Assembly (NCBI GenBank): GCA_945897075.1
Contig: CAMDEX010000024.1
Location: 1-37,179 of the forward strand
DNA from: Litorilinea aerophila
Lineage (GTDB): Bacteria; Chloroflexota; Anaerolineae; Caldilineales; Caldilineaceae
Length of the DNA: 37,179 bases
Direction of reading: 5' to 3'
Under the pieces are notes generated by a model. That model saw nothing but the letters and a program-made list of their open reading frames with translations. It ran no database searches and was not told the origin of the DNA. Shown in pieces: positions 6,701 to 14,043 of the stretch; positions within the stretch are counted from its first letter, which is position 1, and the number at the start of each line of letters is the position of its first letter. The position numbers and the translations under genes were made by a program.

Positions 6701-8993
6701 CCCCATCGCCCAGGAACGTTTTAACCTGCCCCACAATGCGCTGCCTGAGAAGACGAATCTGACGATTTACCTCTCGCCCTCCCTGGCCCTGGGGGTGCTG
6801 GACGGGCTGGCCGATCTGATCGGCTACCCTTATGGCTGCGTGGAACAGACAATGAGCCGCCTCCTGCCCAGCGTGGTGGCGGATCAGGCCTACCGGGATC
6901 TGGGATTGACCAACCCCCGCGCCGCTGAATTGCCGGAGATCGTGGCTACGGGGCTGCAAAAGCTCTACGGCTTCCAGCACGAGGATGGCGGGTGGGGCTG
7001 GTTCTATGACGACAGCGGCGGCGCTGCCCTAACCGCCTACGTGTTGCTAGGGTTGGATGCTGTGGCTGACGCCGGCTATGCCGTGGATGCGCAGGTGGTG
7101 GAGCGGGGTTTTGTCTATTTGGACAGCCTCCTGTCGCTCACGCTCCCGGTTCAGAAGCTCCCGGTACAGAAGCTCCCGGTGCAGGCGGCGGACGTGCTGG
7201 CCTTTGCCCACTACGTCAAGGCGGCAGCCGGGCGGGCCGACGTGCCGGCGATGCTGGCCCTGGCCGCCAATCCCCAGCAGCTGGACGCATTTTCCCTGGC
7301 CAATCTGGCCCTAGCCCTGCAAGAGGCTCAACCCGCCACGGCCCAGACGCTGGTGGACGCCCTGATCCTGCGCGCCGAAGTCCAGGGGGGCTATGCGCAT
7401 TGGCCTCTGCGGGAGGAGGGGCAGGATTGGCGCTGGTGGCAAACCATGCCCTCGGCGGAGAAGAATACGGCCCAGGCCCTGCGTGCCCTGGCGGCTCTGC
7501 GCCCGAACCATCCGCTGCTGCCCCAGACCGTGCGTTGGCTGATGCAGCGGCGACAGGGCGCGGGCTGGTCCAACACCCAGGCCACCGCCTTTGCCGTCCT
7601 GGGCCTGGTGGATGTGATCCGCAGCGGCGCTGAACTGGAGAGCAGCTACAGCTATAGCGTGACCCTCAACGGCGGGCCGCTGACGCAGGGGGTTGTCACC
7701 CCGCAGACGGCCCGCGACCCGCTTGCGCCGCTACAGATTGCCGGTTCTGCCTTGCGCGTGGGTGACAATGAGTTGACCTTTGCCCGTAGCCCCGGCGCGG
7801 GCAACCTCTATTACAGCGTTCTGCTCGCCCAGGAACTCTTCCACGACGCCTTCACCCCTGTAACCTCTGTGGAGCAGGGGCTGCGCCTCAGCCGCACATA
7901 CCGTCTGGCACAGGGCAGCCCGCGCAGCGATGGCGCGTACCAGGTGGGGGATGTGGTGGAGGTGCAGTTGGAGCTGGAGGCGTCTGAAGACCTCTCCTAC
8001 GTCCTCGTGGAGGATCCCCTGCCCGCTGGCTTTGAGGGCATTCTGGAACGGATGACTCCCAATATGTACGGGGATTTCTACTTTGATTGGCCCTGTTGGG
8101 GCTGTTGGGGCTACAACCAGAAGAATGTGCGCGACGACCGGGTGGAATTCTTCGTGACCCGCCTGGGCCATGCCCGCCATCTCTTCACCTACCGTATGCG
8201 CGCGATCACGCCAGGCATCTTCAGCGTGCTGCCCGGCCAAGCCTATCCGATGTACCGGACGGAAGTCTGGGGTCGTTCGGCCAACGCCCAGGTGCAGGTG
8301 CAGCCAGAAGCGTTGCAAGCGGCTGTCGCCCTGGCCGGGGATCGGGATCGTAGCTGCCGGATTGACGACTTTGACCTGCGTCTGGCGGCCCAGGTCTACG
8401 GCAGCCCGGCTGCGGATCTCGATCTGGACGGCAATGGCCGGGTCGATCTGGTCGAGGTGGCCGGCGTGGCCGTCCGGGTTGGCGCGTCCTGTGGCAAAGA
8501 CAGACCCTTGCCTACCGCAGGTCAGGGCCATCTGGGGCTGAGCTTGCATCGGGTGGAGGATGCGGCTGGGCGTCTGCAGGTCTCCATTCAACTGGACGAT
8601 GTGGCGCTGGACGCAAGCTCACTGGCGGCCTACGGGCTGACCCTTACTTACGATGCGGCCCAACTGGCCCTGGAACGCATCACACCCGGCCCCGGCCTGG
8701 GTGGGATTCTGCCTTTGGGCGCGGGCAAGGCAAACCCCGCCGGCCAGGTCGCCGTGGGTGGCTACAACCTGCCCGCCGGTGTAACGTCGGGCCAAATTTT
8801 CGCCACGATTGCCTTCCGGCCCGTCGGTGTCCAACCATCCATCATTCAGACGTCACGGCCGGAAGCGGTTGACAACCAGGGACGGCGCATAGAGGCTGCC
8901 GTGGCTGGGACAGGACAAGTGATGGTAAGCCCGTATCTTGTGTTTGTTCCCTCCGTGCAAAAATCCGTGGGTGTGGCGGAGGGGAGCGATTGA
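3756..8993 (+). CDS. Thioester alpha-2-macroglobulin with dockerin- and cohesin-like C-terminus
   Basis: Large bacterial alpha-2-macroglobulin (1745 residues), a protease trap at the cell surface or exterior. Seen in order: an N-terminal hydrophobic segment (about 12-28) as signal or anchor; an MG2-type domain with YTDRPIYRPGQTIYYQAF (about 258-276); a VDEALF segment near 740; a Pro/Thr-rich stretch near 790-812; the central macroglobulin domain from FLDTAYWNPNL (814); the thioester motif GCVEQ with Cys1028 and Gln1031, so covalent trapping should be intact; and a thioester-domain repeat EDGGWGWFYDDSGG. The C-terminus is unusual: an EF-hand/dockerin-like block (about 1529-1578, DLDLDGNGRVDL) followed by a cohesin-like beta domain (about 1588-1715). 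No penicillin-binding protein 1C gene is adjacent, unlike the enterobacterial arrangement. Residues near 1130-1143 contain a perfect LPVQK repeat. Confidence 0.93.
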   Translation: MSTTHLHLKPWHLLLAIALALTAAIGLSLRGEVAVQTVSFGYGYGIHLVDAQGLNRMPVWINNTQSPVEYTLYPLAAPDFLRRYAVDPYLSAPVDTTGLTPTLTWQESYTTTGAYPTPNAVHLPAETPSGIYALAGVQEGVQAATYLVVSPLALAAKQTADGTTLVWAVSLQEQTPGVGLTVTLYDSQGHTLGQTVTDAQGVARFALPDATPFLAVAQGIASATDALALVGFDWQWQVDGPYWYGDWAATGTNRLVSYLYTDRPIYRPGQTIYYQAFVRDRRQGLYTPLAAGQPVTVTLLDARGNQAGVDNPLVDADGAVQGEFLLGDAPPLGSYTVELWAAGERWQQSLRVEEYRKPEYSVSVNALPAQLVVGDPMTVSVQADYFFGQPVAGATVTVSVYRQPSYKEWYQWWEMPSAWPGQELVESWSGSTDAQGGWSAAFLPQGQEQQDAEYTFEAQVTDARGEAITASARATVHWNALTLHLSTDKWGYESQEPVTVTVSAHSHDGAPVAGQHLQVRVIAYDWQGEQENDALPPQNGITDQQGEMTALFSGLGQGWYRLQATTTDSRARQAVSVGYLWVFDRQSQIWWSNGSAEISILPDRESYLPGDTANLLIQSQQTGLALLTLEREGVLAEQIVTLTGPVTSVPVAISAAHAPNIYARIHLFRPTQPDDTDQAVEGRLLTAQTNLLVPASHKALTVTVQADATQYRPGQEASLTLQVSDSQGQPVRARVSLALVDEALFAVQEDLSAPLFATFYGVQPLGVRTLHNLTHRAWDWLPLEDAPAPQPTTTPTASPAAPGASASGHPPRQRFLDTAYWNPNLVTDAQGRVTVTINLPDNLTTWRVLVRAITQETQVGETRDSLLVTQEIIARPDLPRFAVLGDRFQVGLVAQNFSGQPVVGSAQLESAALQLLDAGEQSVALPNGGASAHHWTAVAAQVGSGLVTSTLSTGSGGDQVVLPLPIKAFAVPERWSAAGLVNPIAQERFNLPHNALPEKTNLTIYLSPSLALGVLDGLADLIGYPYGCVEQTMSRLLPSVVADQAYRDLGLTNPRAAELPEIVATGLQKLYGFQHEDGGWGWFYDDSGGAALTAYVLLGLDAVADAGYAVDAQVVERGFVYLDSLLSLTLPVQKLPVQKLPVQAADVLAFAHYVKAAAGRADVPAMLALAANPQQLDAFSLANLALALQEAQPATAQTLVDALILRAEVQGGYAHWPLREEGQDWRWWQTMPSAEKNTAQALRALAALRPNHPLLPQTVRWLMQRRQGAGWSNTQATAFAVLGLVDVIRSGAELESSYSYSVTLNGGPLTQGVVTPQTARDPLAPLQIAGSALRVGDNELTFARSPGAGNLYYSVLLAQELFHDAFTPVTSVEQGLRLSRTYRLAQGSPRSDGAYQVGDVVEVQLELEASEDLSYVLVEDPLPAGFEGILERMTPNMYGDFYFDWPCWGCWGYNQKNVRDDRVEFFVTRLGHARHLFTYRMRAITPGIFSVLPGQAYPMYRTEVWGRSANAQVQVQPEALQAAVALAGDRDRSCRIDDFDLRLAAQVYGSPAADLDLDGNGRVDLVEVAGVAVRVGASCGKDRPLPTAGQGHLGLSLHRVEDAAGRLQVSIQLDDVALDASSLAAYGLTLTYDAAQLALERITPGPGLGGILPLGAGKANPAGQVAVGGYNLPAGVTSGQIFATIAFRPVGVQPSIIQTSRPEAVDNQGRRIEAAVAGTGQVMVSPYLVFVPSVQKSVGVAEGSD
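7142..7184 (+). repeat. Triple 15-nt in-frame repeat (LPVQK)
   Basis: Three tandem units of GCTCCCGGTNCAGAA, differing at one position and truncated in the last unit, encode LPVQKLPVQKLPVQ inside the thioester domain. The 15-nt period keeps the frame. Confidence 0.9.
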
Positions 8994-9015
8994 GCGGGGC
9001 ACAGCTCATCTTACA

Positions 9016-9213
9016 CCAATCCCCGCGGCCGGTACTGCAACGCATCGGTCAGGTGTTGCACGGGGATTCTCTCCTCCCCGGCCAGGTCGGCGGTCGATGC
9101 GGTCCATCAGCGGCCCGCTGATACGGCTCTGGTAGCGCTGCACCATTCCCAGGCCGCAGGTACACTCCTTGCGGTCGTCGCCGAAATAGCCGCACTGACA
9201 GGATCTCTTCCAA
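9016..9213 (-). pseudogene. Internally deleted yifB/comM ATPase remnant (copy 3)
   Basis: On the minus strand one frame encodes CQCGYFGDDRKECTCGLGMV and QRYQSRISGPLMDRIDR, the zinc-cysteine and SGPLLDRID region of YifB/ComM Mg-chelatase-like ATPases. It jumps, with a frame change at about 9083-9100, into ADLAGEERIPVQHLTDALQY followed by RPRGLV and a stop, the normal C-terminus. The roughly 100 residues between are deleted, and the 5' part of the gene is absent, cut off near the TIR element at 9245. This is the longest of the four yifB pieces in the window. Confidence 0.8.
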
Positions 9214-9244
9214 TGTGCAAATTTCGCTTTGCAAGATATTGTTC

Positions 9245-9382
9245 CTAGCAGTCTGTCGGAGCAAGGTCTGTCGTCCCTATTTTTGGCAACGAAGTAGATC
9301 GTCAAATGATGTATTTGGCCGAATAAGCGCTCATGGTGGGACAAATCCACAATCAAAACCGGTCTCTCCGACAGGCTGCTAG
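9245..9382. mobile_element. 138-bp TIR element (non-autonomous IS remnant)
   Basis: The left end CTAGCAGTCTGTCGGAG (9245-9261) and the right end CTCCGACAGGCTGCTAG (9366-9382) are inverted repeats matching at 16 of 17 positions. The 104-bp interior has no transposase. The ends resemble the CAGCCTGTCGGA termini seen on some bacterial IS elements, but I cannot assign the family. The stop codon of the neighbouring RING-like gene lies inside the right terminal repeat. Confidence 0.7.
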
Positions 9383-9726
9383 CGTGCGAGGAGTACAAAC
9401 ACCATGTAGAGAATTACTACTAACACTGATATGAATAACATTACCAATTTCCAAGGAATATCAGAAGAAATACGAATCCGGGTTTGAGTTGGAGATGGTT
9501 CTGTCTGCATCATATGAGATGGACTCGTAAGCGGCGAAAGCACTACATCATAAGCAACAGTATGATTACACTTCATACATATAGTTCCATTACGGTTCCA
9601 ACAAATTTTATGATACTTTGTCCAACATTCTGCGCATTGAACACCTGCACGATAATTAGGATCGTCATCATGAGGATTTAGAGCGTTAAAACAGTACGGA
9701 CAATCGCGTAATTGTACCGGTACCAT
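9379..9726 (-). CDS. Prokaryotic RING-like zinc-finger membrane protein
   Basis: Protein of 115 residues: an N-terminal cross-braced zinc-binding domain and one C-terminal membrane helix (about 92-112), predicted with the finger in the cytoplasm. Metal ligands visible in order are C9/C12, C31/C34, H39/C42 and C50/C53, with the characteristic spacing CAECWTKYHKICW, which fits the prokaryotic RING finger families found in ubiquitin-like and conflict-system contexts. E3-like activity is not implied; it may be a protein-interaction module. The start has AGGGGGA upstream. It lies at the end of the GTPase island on the same strand, but a dead transposase separates it, and a TTATAA motif upstream suggests it may have its own promoter. 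The TAG stop is supplied by the right TIR of the adjacent element, so the natural C-terminus may have been altered. Confidence 0.75.
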   Translation of the reverse strand: MVPVQLRDCPYCFNALNPHDDDPNYRAGVQCAECWTKYHKICWNRNGTICMKCNHTVAYDVVLSPLTSPSHMMQTEPSPTQTRIRISSDIPWKLVMLFISVLVVILYMVFVLLAR

Positions 9727-9765
9727 GTATTCCCCCTAACTTATAATTTAGGTGTGATGTGAAAT

Positions 9766-10140
9766 GAGGAGTTGGTCAAGACGCCCAAAAGTGGGGTATA
9801 AAGAAAGCAAATTGGTGGATCAGAATAAGTTTAACCAGCGGTTATGTAGCCTACGTTTTTTTGTTGAATAAGTTACGTAAAGAATGGGCCAATGACCTGG
9901 AAGGTGAGTTTGAACGCCAATTCCTGTTGGACGCCACCCCGGTGATTGCTGTGAGCTACCGTCGCGACAACACTCATCAGCCACTTCCACAGGGTGGCTG
10001 ACTACGGCTACTACACTGGTCGCAGTCTGAAGTACTGGGGCTACAGGCTGGTGATATTCATCACCCCGATGGTATTTCCGCATGCATTTGAATTAGCACA
10101 GGCCAGCACCAGTGGACGCGAGGCTGTCGAAAAATCCTGA
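9766..10140 (+). pseudogene. Decayed DDE transposase (IS982-like)
   Basis: Three consecutive frames on the plus strand carry recognisable transposase pieces: KLVDQNKFNQRLCSLRFFVE, then LLDATPVIAVSYRRDN (a DDE strand with its aspartate), then ADYGYYTGRSLKYWGYRLV and FPHAFELAQASTSGREAVEK. The order and spacing fit an IS982/IS4-type DDE transposase broken by frameshifts and stops. Start, C-terminus and clear terminal repeats are missing. It is inserted between the second GTPase gene and the RING gene and points against them. The rest of the 535-bp gap shows only the RING gene's leader (9727-9765) and unassigned sequence (10141-10261). Confidence 0.6.
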
Positions 10141-10261
10141 ATTAACTTCCACCCGACAGAGGTCCTGTCGTCAATCAAGAGTAGCAAGCTAACTGGGCTG
10201 AATAGGATAACCATATCTGGACATTCGGATGTCTTGACCCTTGCCGTCAGTACATAGCATT

Positions 10262-11272
10262 TCACGTCACACGTGACTTTTCGAATTCCATAGCCCAGAA
10301 AAATGGATCGAGAACACGACGTGGTGAAAAAGTTTCAATGGCACCCTGGGTGTTGGGTGGTGCTCCTAATGAGGATACCAATGTAAAACGGAGTTGGATA
10401 TTGTTGGCATTCGCCATAGCAATAAATCCGGCAGCACTTGCATCACGATACATTAACCAGTCAGCAATAGCATCGCTTACATTTGTCAATACTTTCATAT
10501 ACTGATTCATACGTCCGCTATCGAAGGGTTTCGGTTGATTAGGCAAACTAATGTCTGTCCACAACTGGTCATTTACAAGATAATCGCTTAGATTATTCGG
10601 GAGTTTCAACGTGTCCGCTTTGCTTAGAACAACTACTATATTTCGCCGCATCTGCTTCAGGTTAACCTTATTACTTAATAAAGTATGGATATAATTTGCC
10701 AACAATCTATCCATAGTATCACCATTCGCCTCCATGTCATTAATACTAAAGAACAATAGCGTTGTCGGTACATATAAGAAGTAGGGCATATTTGCCACGG
10801 CAAAACCCAATGGCGTAAAGCTCTCACCAGAGCAATCGCGTACAACAAGAGATCTGCCTCCCCAAGAAGCCATTTGACTGAGAATCATGAGATAGGCTTG
10901 TTGTTCACCAAGTGGCGTCGGTTGTGGCAGAATACCGCTACTTACAAACTGGTTTACGTCTTTGATAAAATTCAACGTCTCTTGTGTGGCTGCTTGATGA
11001 AAAAAACCTGGCCAAAGACGCGCCATGCGCATAATCATTAGCGTAAGGGCAGATAACCACACGGTCTTACCAGCTTGTGAATAACCACCAACCTGCAAGA
11101 AAAAGGGTGGCAGGGGTGGAGTACTATAAGCTGCATACTTATAGAGGGGCGGTAGATCTAAATTGCACTTCGGACACTTGTCAATTTCAGAATCCGAAGT
11201 TGTAAGCGTCATGCAAAATGGGCAAACAACTTGAAAACTAACTTTTTTGGGTCCAAAAATTCTTTTGAGCAT
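10262..11272 (-). CDS. Zinc-knuckle GTPase of the conflict island (DO-GTPase2-like)
   Basis: P-loop GTPase of 336 residues, similar to the double-GTPase proteins linked to GAP1. Seen directly: an N-terminal zinc knuckle C17PFC20...C33PKC36; Walker A G63YSQAGKT70; a putative switch-I stretch LPQPTP; the G3-like RDCSGESFTPL; and the G4 motif SKAD. The TVWLSALTL helix after Walker A and the PTP and DxxGExFT motifs are shared with the other GTPase of this operon, so the two are paralogues. It begins 18 nt after the GAP1-like gene, with only a weak ribosome binding site (GAAGGC). Expected role: nucleotide-dependent switch or polymerising sensor working with GAP1. Function is inferred from family context. 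Confidence 0.8.
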   Translation of the reverse strand: MLKRIFGPKKVSFQVVCPFCMTLTTSDSEIDKCPKCNLDLPPLYKYAAYSTPPLPPFFLQVGGYSQAGKTVWLSALTLMIMRMARLWPGFFHQAATQETLNFIKDVNQFVSSGILPQPTPLGEQQAYLMILSQMASWGGRSLVVRDCSGESFTPLGFAVANMPYFLYVPTTLLFFSINDMEANGDTMDRLLANYIHTLLSNKVNLKQMRRNIVVVLSKADTLKLPNNLSDYLVNDQLWTDISLPNQPKPFDSGRMNQYMKVLTNVSDAIADWLMYRDASAAGFIAMANANNIQLRFTLVSSLGAPPNTQGAIETFSPRRVLDPFFWAMEFEKSRVT

Positions 11273-11290
11273 AAGTGCCTTCGGTTTTCG

Positions 11291-13315
11291 TTATGGTTCG
11301 TTATTTTGTAGAGAATTGTCCTGTGCCCGATCTGCTTTGACCGATTGTTCATCTTTGGCGCGCACTCCACGATTTGAAGGTTGCTGAGTAGCTTCTTCGT
11401 CACGGGCCGGATGAGCGGCTGTTTGAAAAGGTTCGGCTGCACTCAATGGCACTTCTGGTTTCCGTTTTTCTTGATTCTCCGCTTTTGGTATTCTCCTATC
11501 AGGCTGAACGCTGGTCTCTGAGATGGACTCACCGTGAATAGCAGGCTGTTCATGGTAGGCTCGTCGGTTGATCGGAATACGTGGCATTTTAGTTGCCATA
11601 TCTGTATAGGTATTTCTGATTATGCTAACAGTTCTCTGATAGAGATTTCGTGGCTGCGGTAATTGGGCGCGACGTTCTTCCACCCTTACGGTAAACATTG
11701 ATGAAATGAGTGTATTACTTAGACTGCGCTCAATACGTTTTAAATGTTCAGCCCCTAACGTATCAATGCGTCCGAATAGTGATTTAGGCAGGTGCTCCAA
11801 ATTATTACCTAACCCTGCGAACTGTACTGCTTCGATTAAACTGACGAACTGCTCATCAGTTATGGTCATATTCGCAAATTGGTGAAACAGGATCGGAAGA
11901 AATTTTTGCGGCATGGATTGCGTCACAAAATCCGCGGGCGTGAAAGGGTTACCCAATTTTTTCAATACGTGCTCATAATGTCTTTCTTGCATCAATTGCA
12001 ACGGGCGTACCCGTAGCTTATTCCCGTCTTTACCCAGAAAGGCCGCCGACCAGAATGCCAATTCTATGCTCTTTGGCTCATTCTTATTTTTCATGGCAAA
12101 TTCGTAAAGCGCGTGCCAATCACCTTCTTTGAATGATTCGTTTTCAACCCGAAAGTTTTCAACCAGTAGAAATGCAATTTCAATCAAGTCTGCTGCACTA
12201 ATAGTAGCTGGCACTGCTACAGACAATGTCTTGGACACATTGACAGGCTTACTAAAAAAATCAAGAATTGCATTAACTAGTGTACGATTTGCAGGTATAT
12301 GCTTCATAACAGCGTCGCTCACCCGCTGCAGTATGCGATCGCTGTGAACTTGCCAAAAACTCTGACAAGCTTCTACATGACTATCTAGCATCTCGATATG
12401 GCTATTGCTCCAGCTAAGCCGTTGGAAATCCTCAGACAAAACTTGAATTATCCGAGCATATTGATCCCGCTCATAAAGGCGGCCACGCCGCGTCATTTCA
12501 TCAAACCAAATCTGATAGGGATCGGTCGGTGGTGAAAAATCAACTACTGAAATGACCCGCCGTTCACTAGCATTCACCTGAATGAAGTTCGGCCCGGTCT
12601 GCATAGCTGAAACACCAACTGCCCAGTAAACGCCTAACGGCGGTGTCTGCATGCGATCAATATTGGTGTTAAAGGTGCATTCAAATTTATTGCTGGCATA
12701 ATAAAGTGCTACACGTAGCGCTTCGAGAATTTCTTCTTGCGTACCAACCATCAGCACCATTTTGCCCGTTGCTTTGATTTTGCCAGCATCGCAAGCCAAC
12801 CGGACAAGCTTAGCGAACTCATCAGCGTTCCAGCGGTGGGTAGGCAATCGTACAGGTAAAGTGTGTAAAGGGACATCTTGCGGTTCGACAACGCCAGTCG
12901 CTTTTCCGAACCGTGTAATTAAATCACGTAGGTCATCAGTCGTCGTCGCAAATCGCAAGCCATCAAAAATAGCGAATGGGTTACTGTCAGCGTTACCGAT
13001 CGATTGTTTGGACAACGCATAACAATGCACAAGGAATATTCCTTTACGCCCAGTACGATCCATAATGTCGTTGTCAGTCTCAATTGAGTGTGACTGGGCT
13101 ATGACAATCGTGTGTGTTGACAGCATAAAATATTGCCATCGTGGCGGCGTCTCCAAGCCTCGAGTAATCGTAAATGCTTCAACTGCTCGCCGCATTTCTT
13201 CTATTTCAACCGATGTAATGCCATTGCTGCGATAGACGACTTGATAGCCACTTTCGCGCTTGGGCGAGTACGGAGGTTCGACTCGCGTAAAAATTAATTG
13301 GTCCACGCGACTCAT
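11291..13315 (-). CDS. GAP1-type GTPase-associated protein
   Basis: Cytosolic protein of 674 residues. The N-terminus (DQLIFTRVEPPYSPKRESGY then QVVYRSNGI and EEMRRAVEAF) has the pattern of the GTPase-associated protein 1 N-terminal domain: a Q-L-x-(Y/F)-T-R opening strand, a G-(Y/F)-Q-V-V strand and an E-I/V-E-x-hydrophobic helix. The middle part (about 90-290) is mixed alpha/beta and probably corresponds to the GAP1 middle domain. From about 300 to 560 it is helical. The last 110 residues are charged, low-complexity and predicted disordered. In known systems GAP1 is encoded beside one or two dedicated GTPases, as here. Its start overlaps the preceding FGE-like gene as ATGA. The molecular activity is unknown; regulation of the GTPases is a reasonable inference. 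Confidence 0.7.
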   Translation of the reverse strand: MSRVDQLIFTRVEPPYSPKRESGYQVVYRSNGITSVEIEEMRRAVEAFTITRGLETPPRWQYFMLSTHTIVIAQSHSIETDNDIMDRTGRKGIFLVHCYALSKQSIGNADSNPFAIFDGLRFATTTDDLRDLITRFGKATGVVEPQDVPLHTLPVRLPTHRWNADEFAKLVRLACDAGKIKATGKMVLMVGTQEEILEALRVALYYASNKFECTFNTNIDRMQTPPLGVYWAVGVSAMQTGPNFIQVNASERRVISVVDFSPPTDPYQIWFDEMTRRGRLYERDQYARIIQVLSEDFQRLSWSNSHIEMLDSHVEACQSFWQVHSDRILQRVSDAVMKHIPANRTLVNAILDFFSKPVNVSKTLSVAVPATISAADLIEIAFLLVENFRVENESFKEGDWHALYEFAMKNKNEPKSIELAFWSAAFLGKDGNKLRVRPLQLMQERHYEHVLKKLGNPFTPADFVTQSMPQKFLPILFHQFANMTITDEQFVSLIEAVQFAGLGNNLEHLPKSLFGRIDTLGAEHLKRIERSLSNTLISSMFTVRVEERRAQLPQPRNLYQRTVSIIRNTYTDMATKMPRIPINRRAYHEQPAIHGESISETSVQPDRRIPKAENQEKRKPEVPLSAAEPFQTAAHPARDEEATQQPSNRGVRAKDEQSVKADRAQDNSLQNNEP

Positions 13316-14001
13316 GCGTCAATCCTCCGAATCAGGCGAAAGCCGTAATAGAACATACGATTTTCGATATTGAGCGGAGTACTGACTTGTCCCCGCTCCA
13401 CTGAACTCATCTGTGCGTGAAATACGCGCAACGGTTCACCCATACCGCCCCAACCTGTGCTATTACGCGAACTCAATGAATATTCCACCCATTCCATAAC
13501 GCCAAATCGCATCATCATTTGTGTAGCCAATGTGCGTTCAGTGATATTCTGGGATCTCGCTATCCTTTTCGATGCTGTGTCCATTGTCTTAAGCAATTGA
13601 CGAACTCGCTGCGGGATCTTTGTAAGTTCATCGGCAAATGTTAATTCGATCGCACGCTCGCTCTGCAACGCTTTATAGGTCGTAAACCATTCTTCACTGC
13701 TTGGCAAACTGAAGTCGTCGCCACACCACGCTGCATATTTTTGTGCCTCGCTTGGCGTTATGCCAGTCATAAACGCCTTCCAAAGATTTTTATCTGTGAC
13801 TGCACCAGGAGACACCCGTTCGTTTAGAGAGAGTGCTTGATGATACCATACTTCATCAAATGCGGTTTCAGGCTGTGCGCAAATATATGTCTCGAACTGG
13901 ACTTTTGTGACTGGTAGCCAATGCAGATACGCGCCGATCTCCTCAATCCACAGCATAGGGAAACCGGCTTTATCCAGAACAAAATTTAGGGTAGTCTTCA
14001 T
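13312..14001 (-). CDS. Small FGE-sulfatase (SUMF1-like) domain protein
   Basis: Protein of 229 residues with the landmarks of a compact formylglycine-generating-enzyme fold: PVTKVQFETYI near the N-terminus (compare VTxxQYxxF), PSEAQKYAAWCG, the central FSLPSSEEW (compare (F/Y)RLPTEAEWE), FGVMEWVEYSL (compare GNVWEWxxD), and the C-terminal YYGFRLIRRI (compare xxxGFRxxR). The catalytic cysteine pair of true FGE is not evident, so it is probably a non-catalytic ligand-binding version, as in many bacterial conflict and signalling proteins. It lies 42 nt after the first GTPase gene, with AAGGGA before the ATG, and overlaps the GAP1-like gene by 4 nt. A sensor or substrate-recognition role is inferred. 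Confidence 0.65.
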   Translation of the reverse strand: MKTTLNFVLDKAGFPMLWIEEIGAYLHWLPVTKVQFETYICAQPETAFDEVWYHQALSLNERVSPGAVTDKNLWKAFMTGITPSEAQKYAAWCGDDFSLPSSEEWFTTYKALQSERAIELTFADELTKIPQRVRQLLKTMDTASKRIARSQNITERTLATQMMMRFGVMEWVEYSLSSRNSTGWGGMGEPLRVFHAQMSSVERGQVSTPLNIENRMFYYGFRLIRRIDA

Positions 14002-14043
14002 GTTCTTTCCCTTCTAGATGTTTTTCAATAACTCAGTTATACA

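Noticed and set aside
7142..7184. Possible CRISPR-like repeat
   Set aside because: Tandem units without spacers, in frame within a coding sequence.
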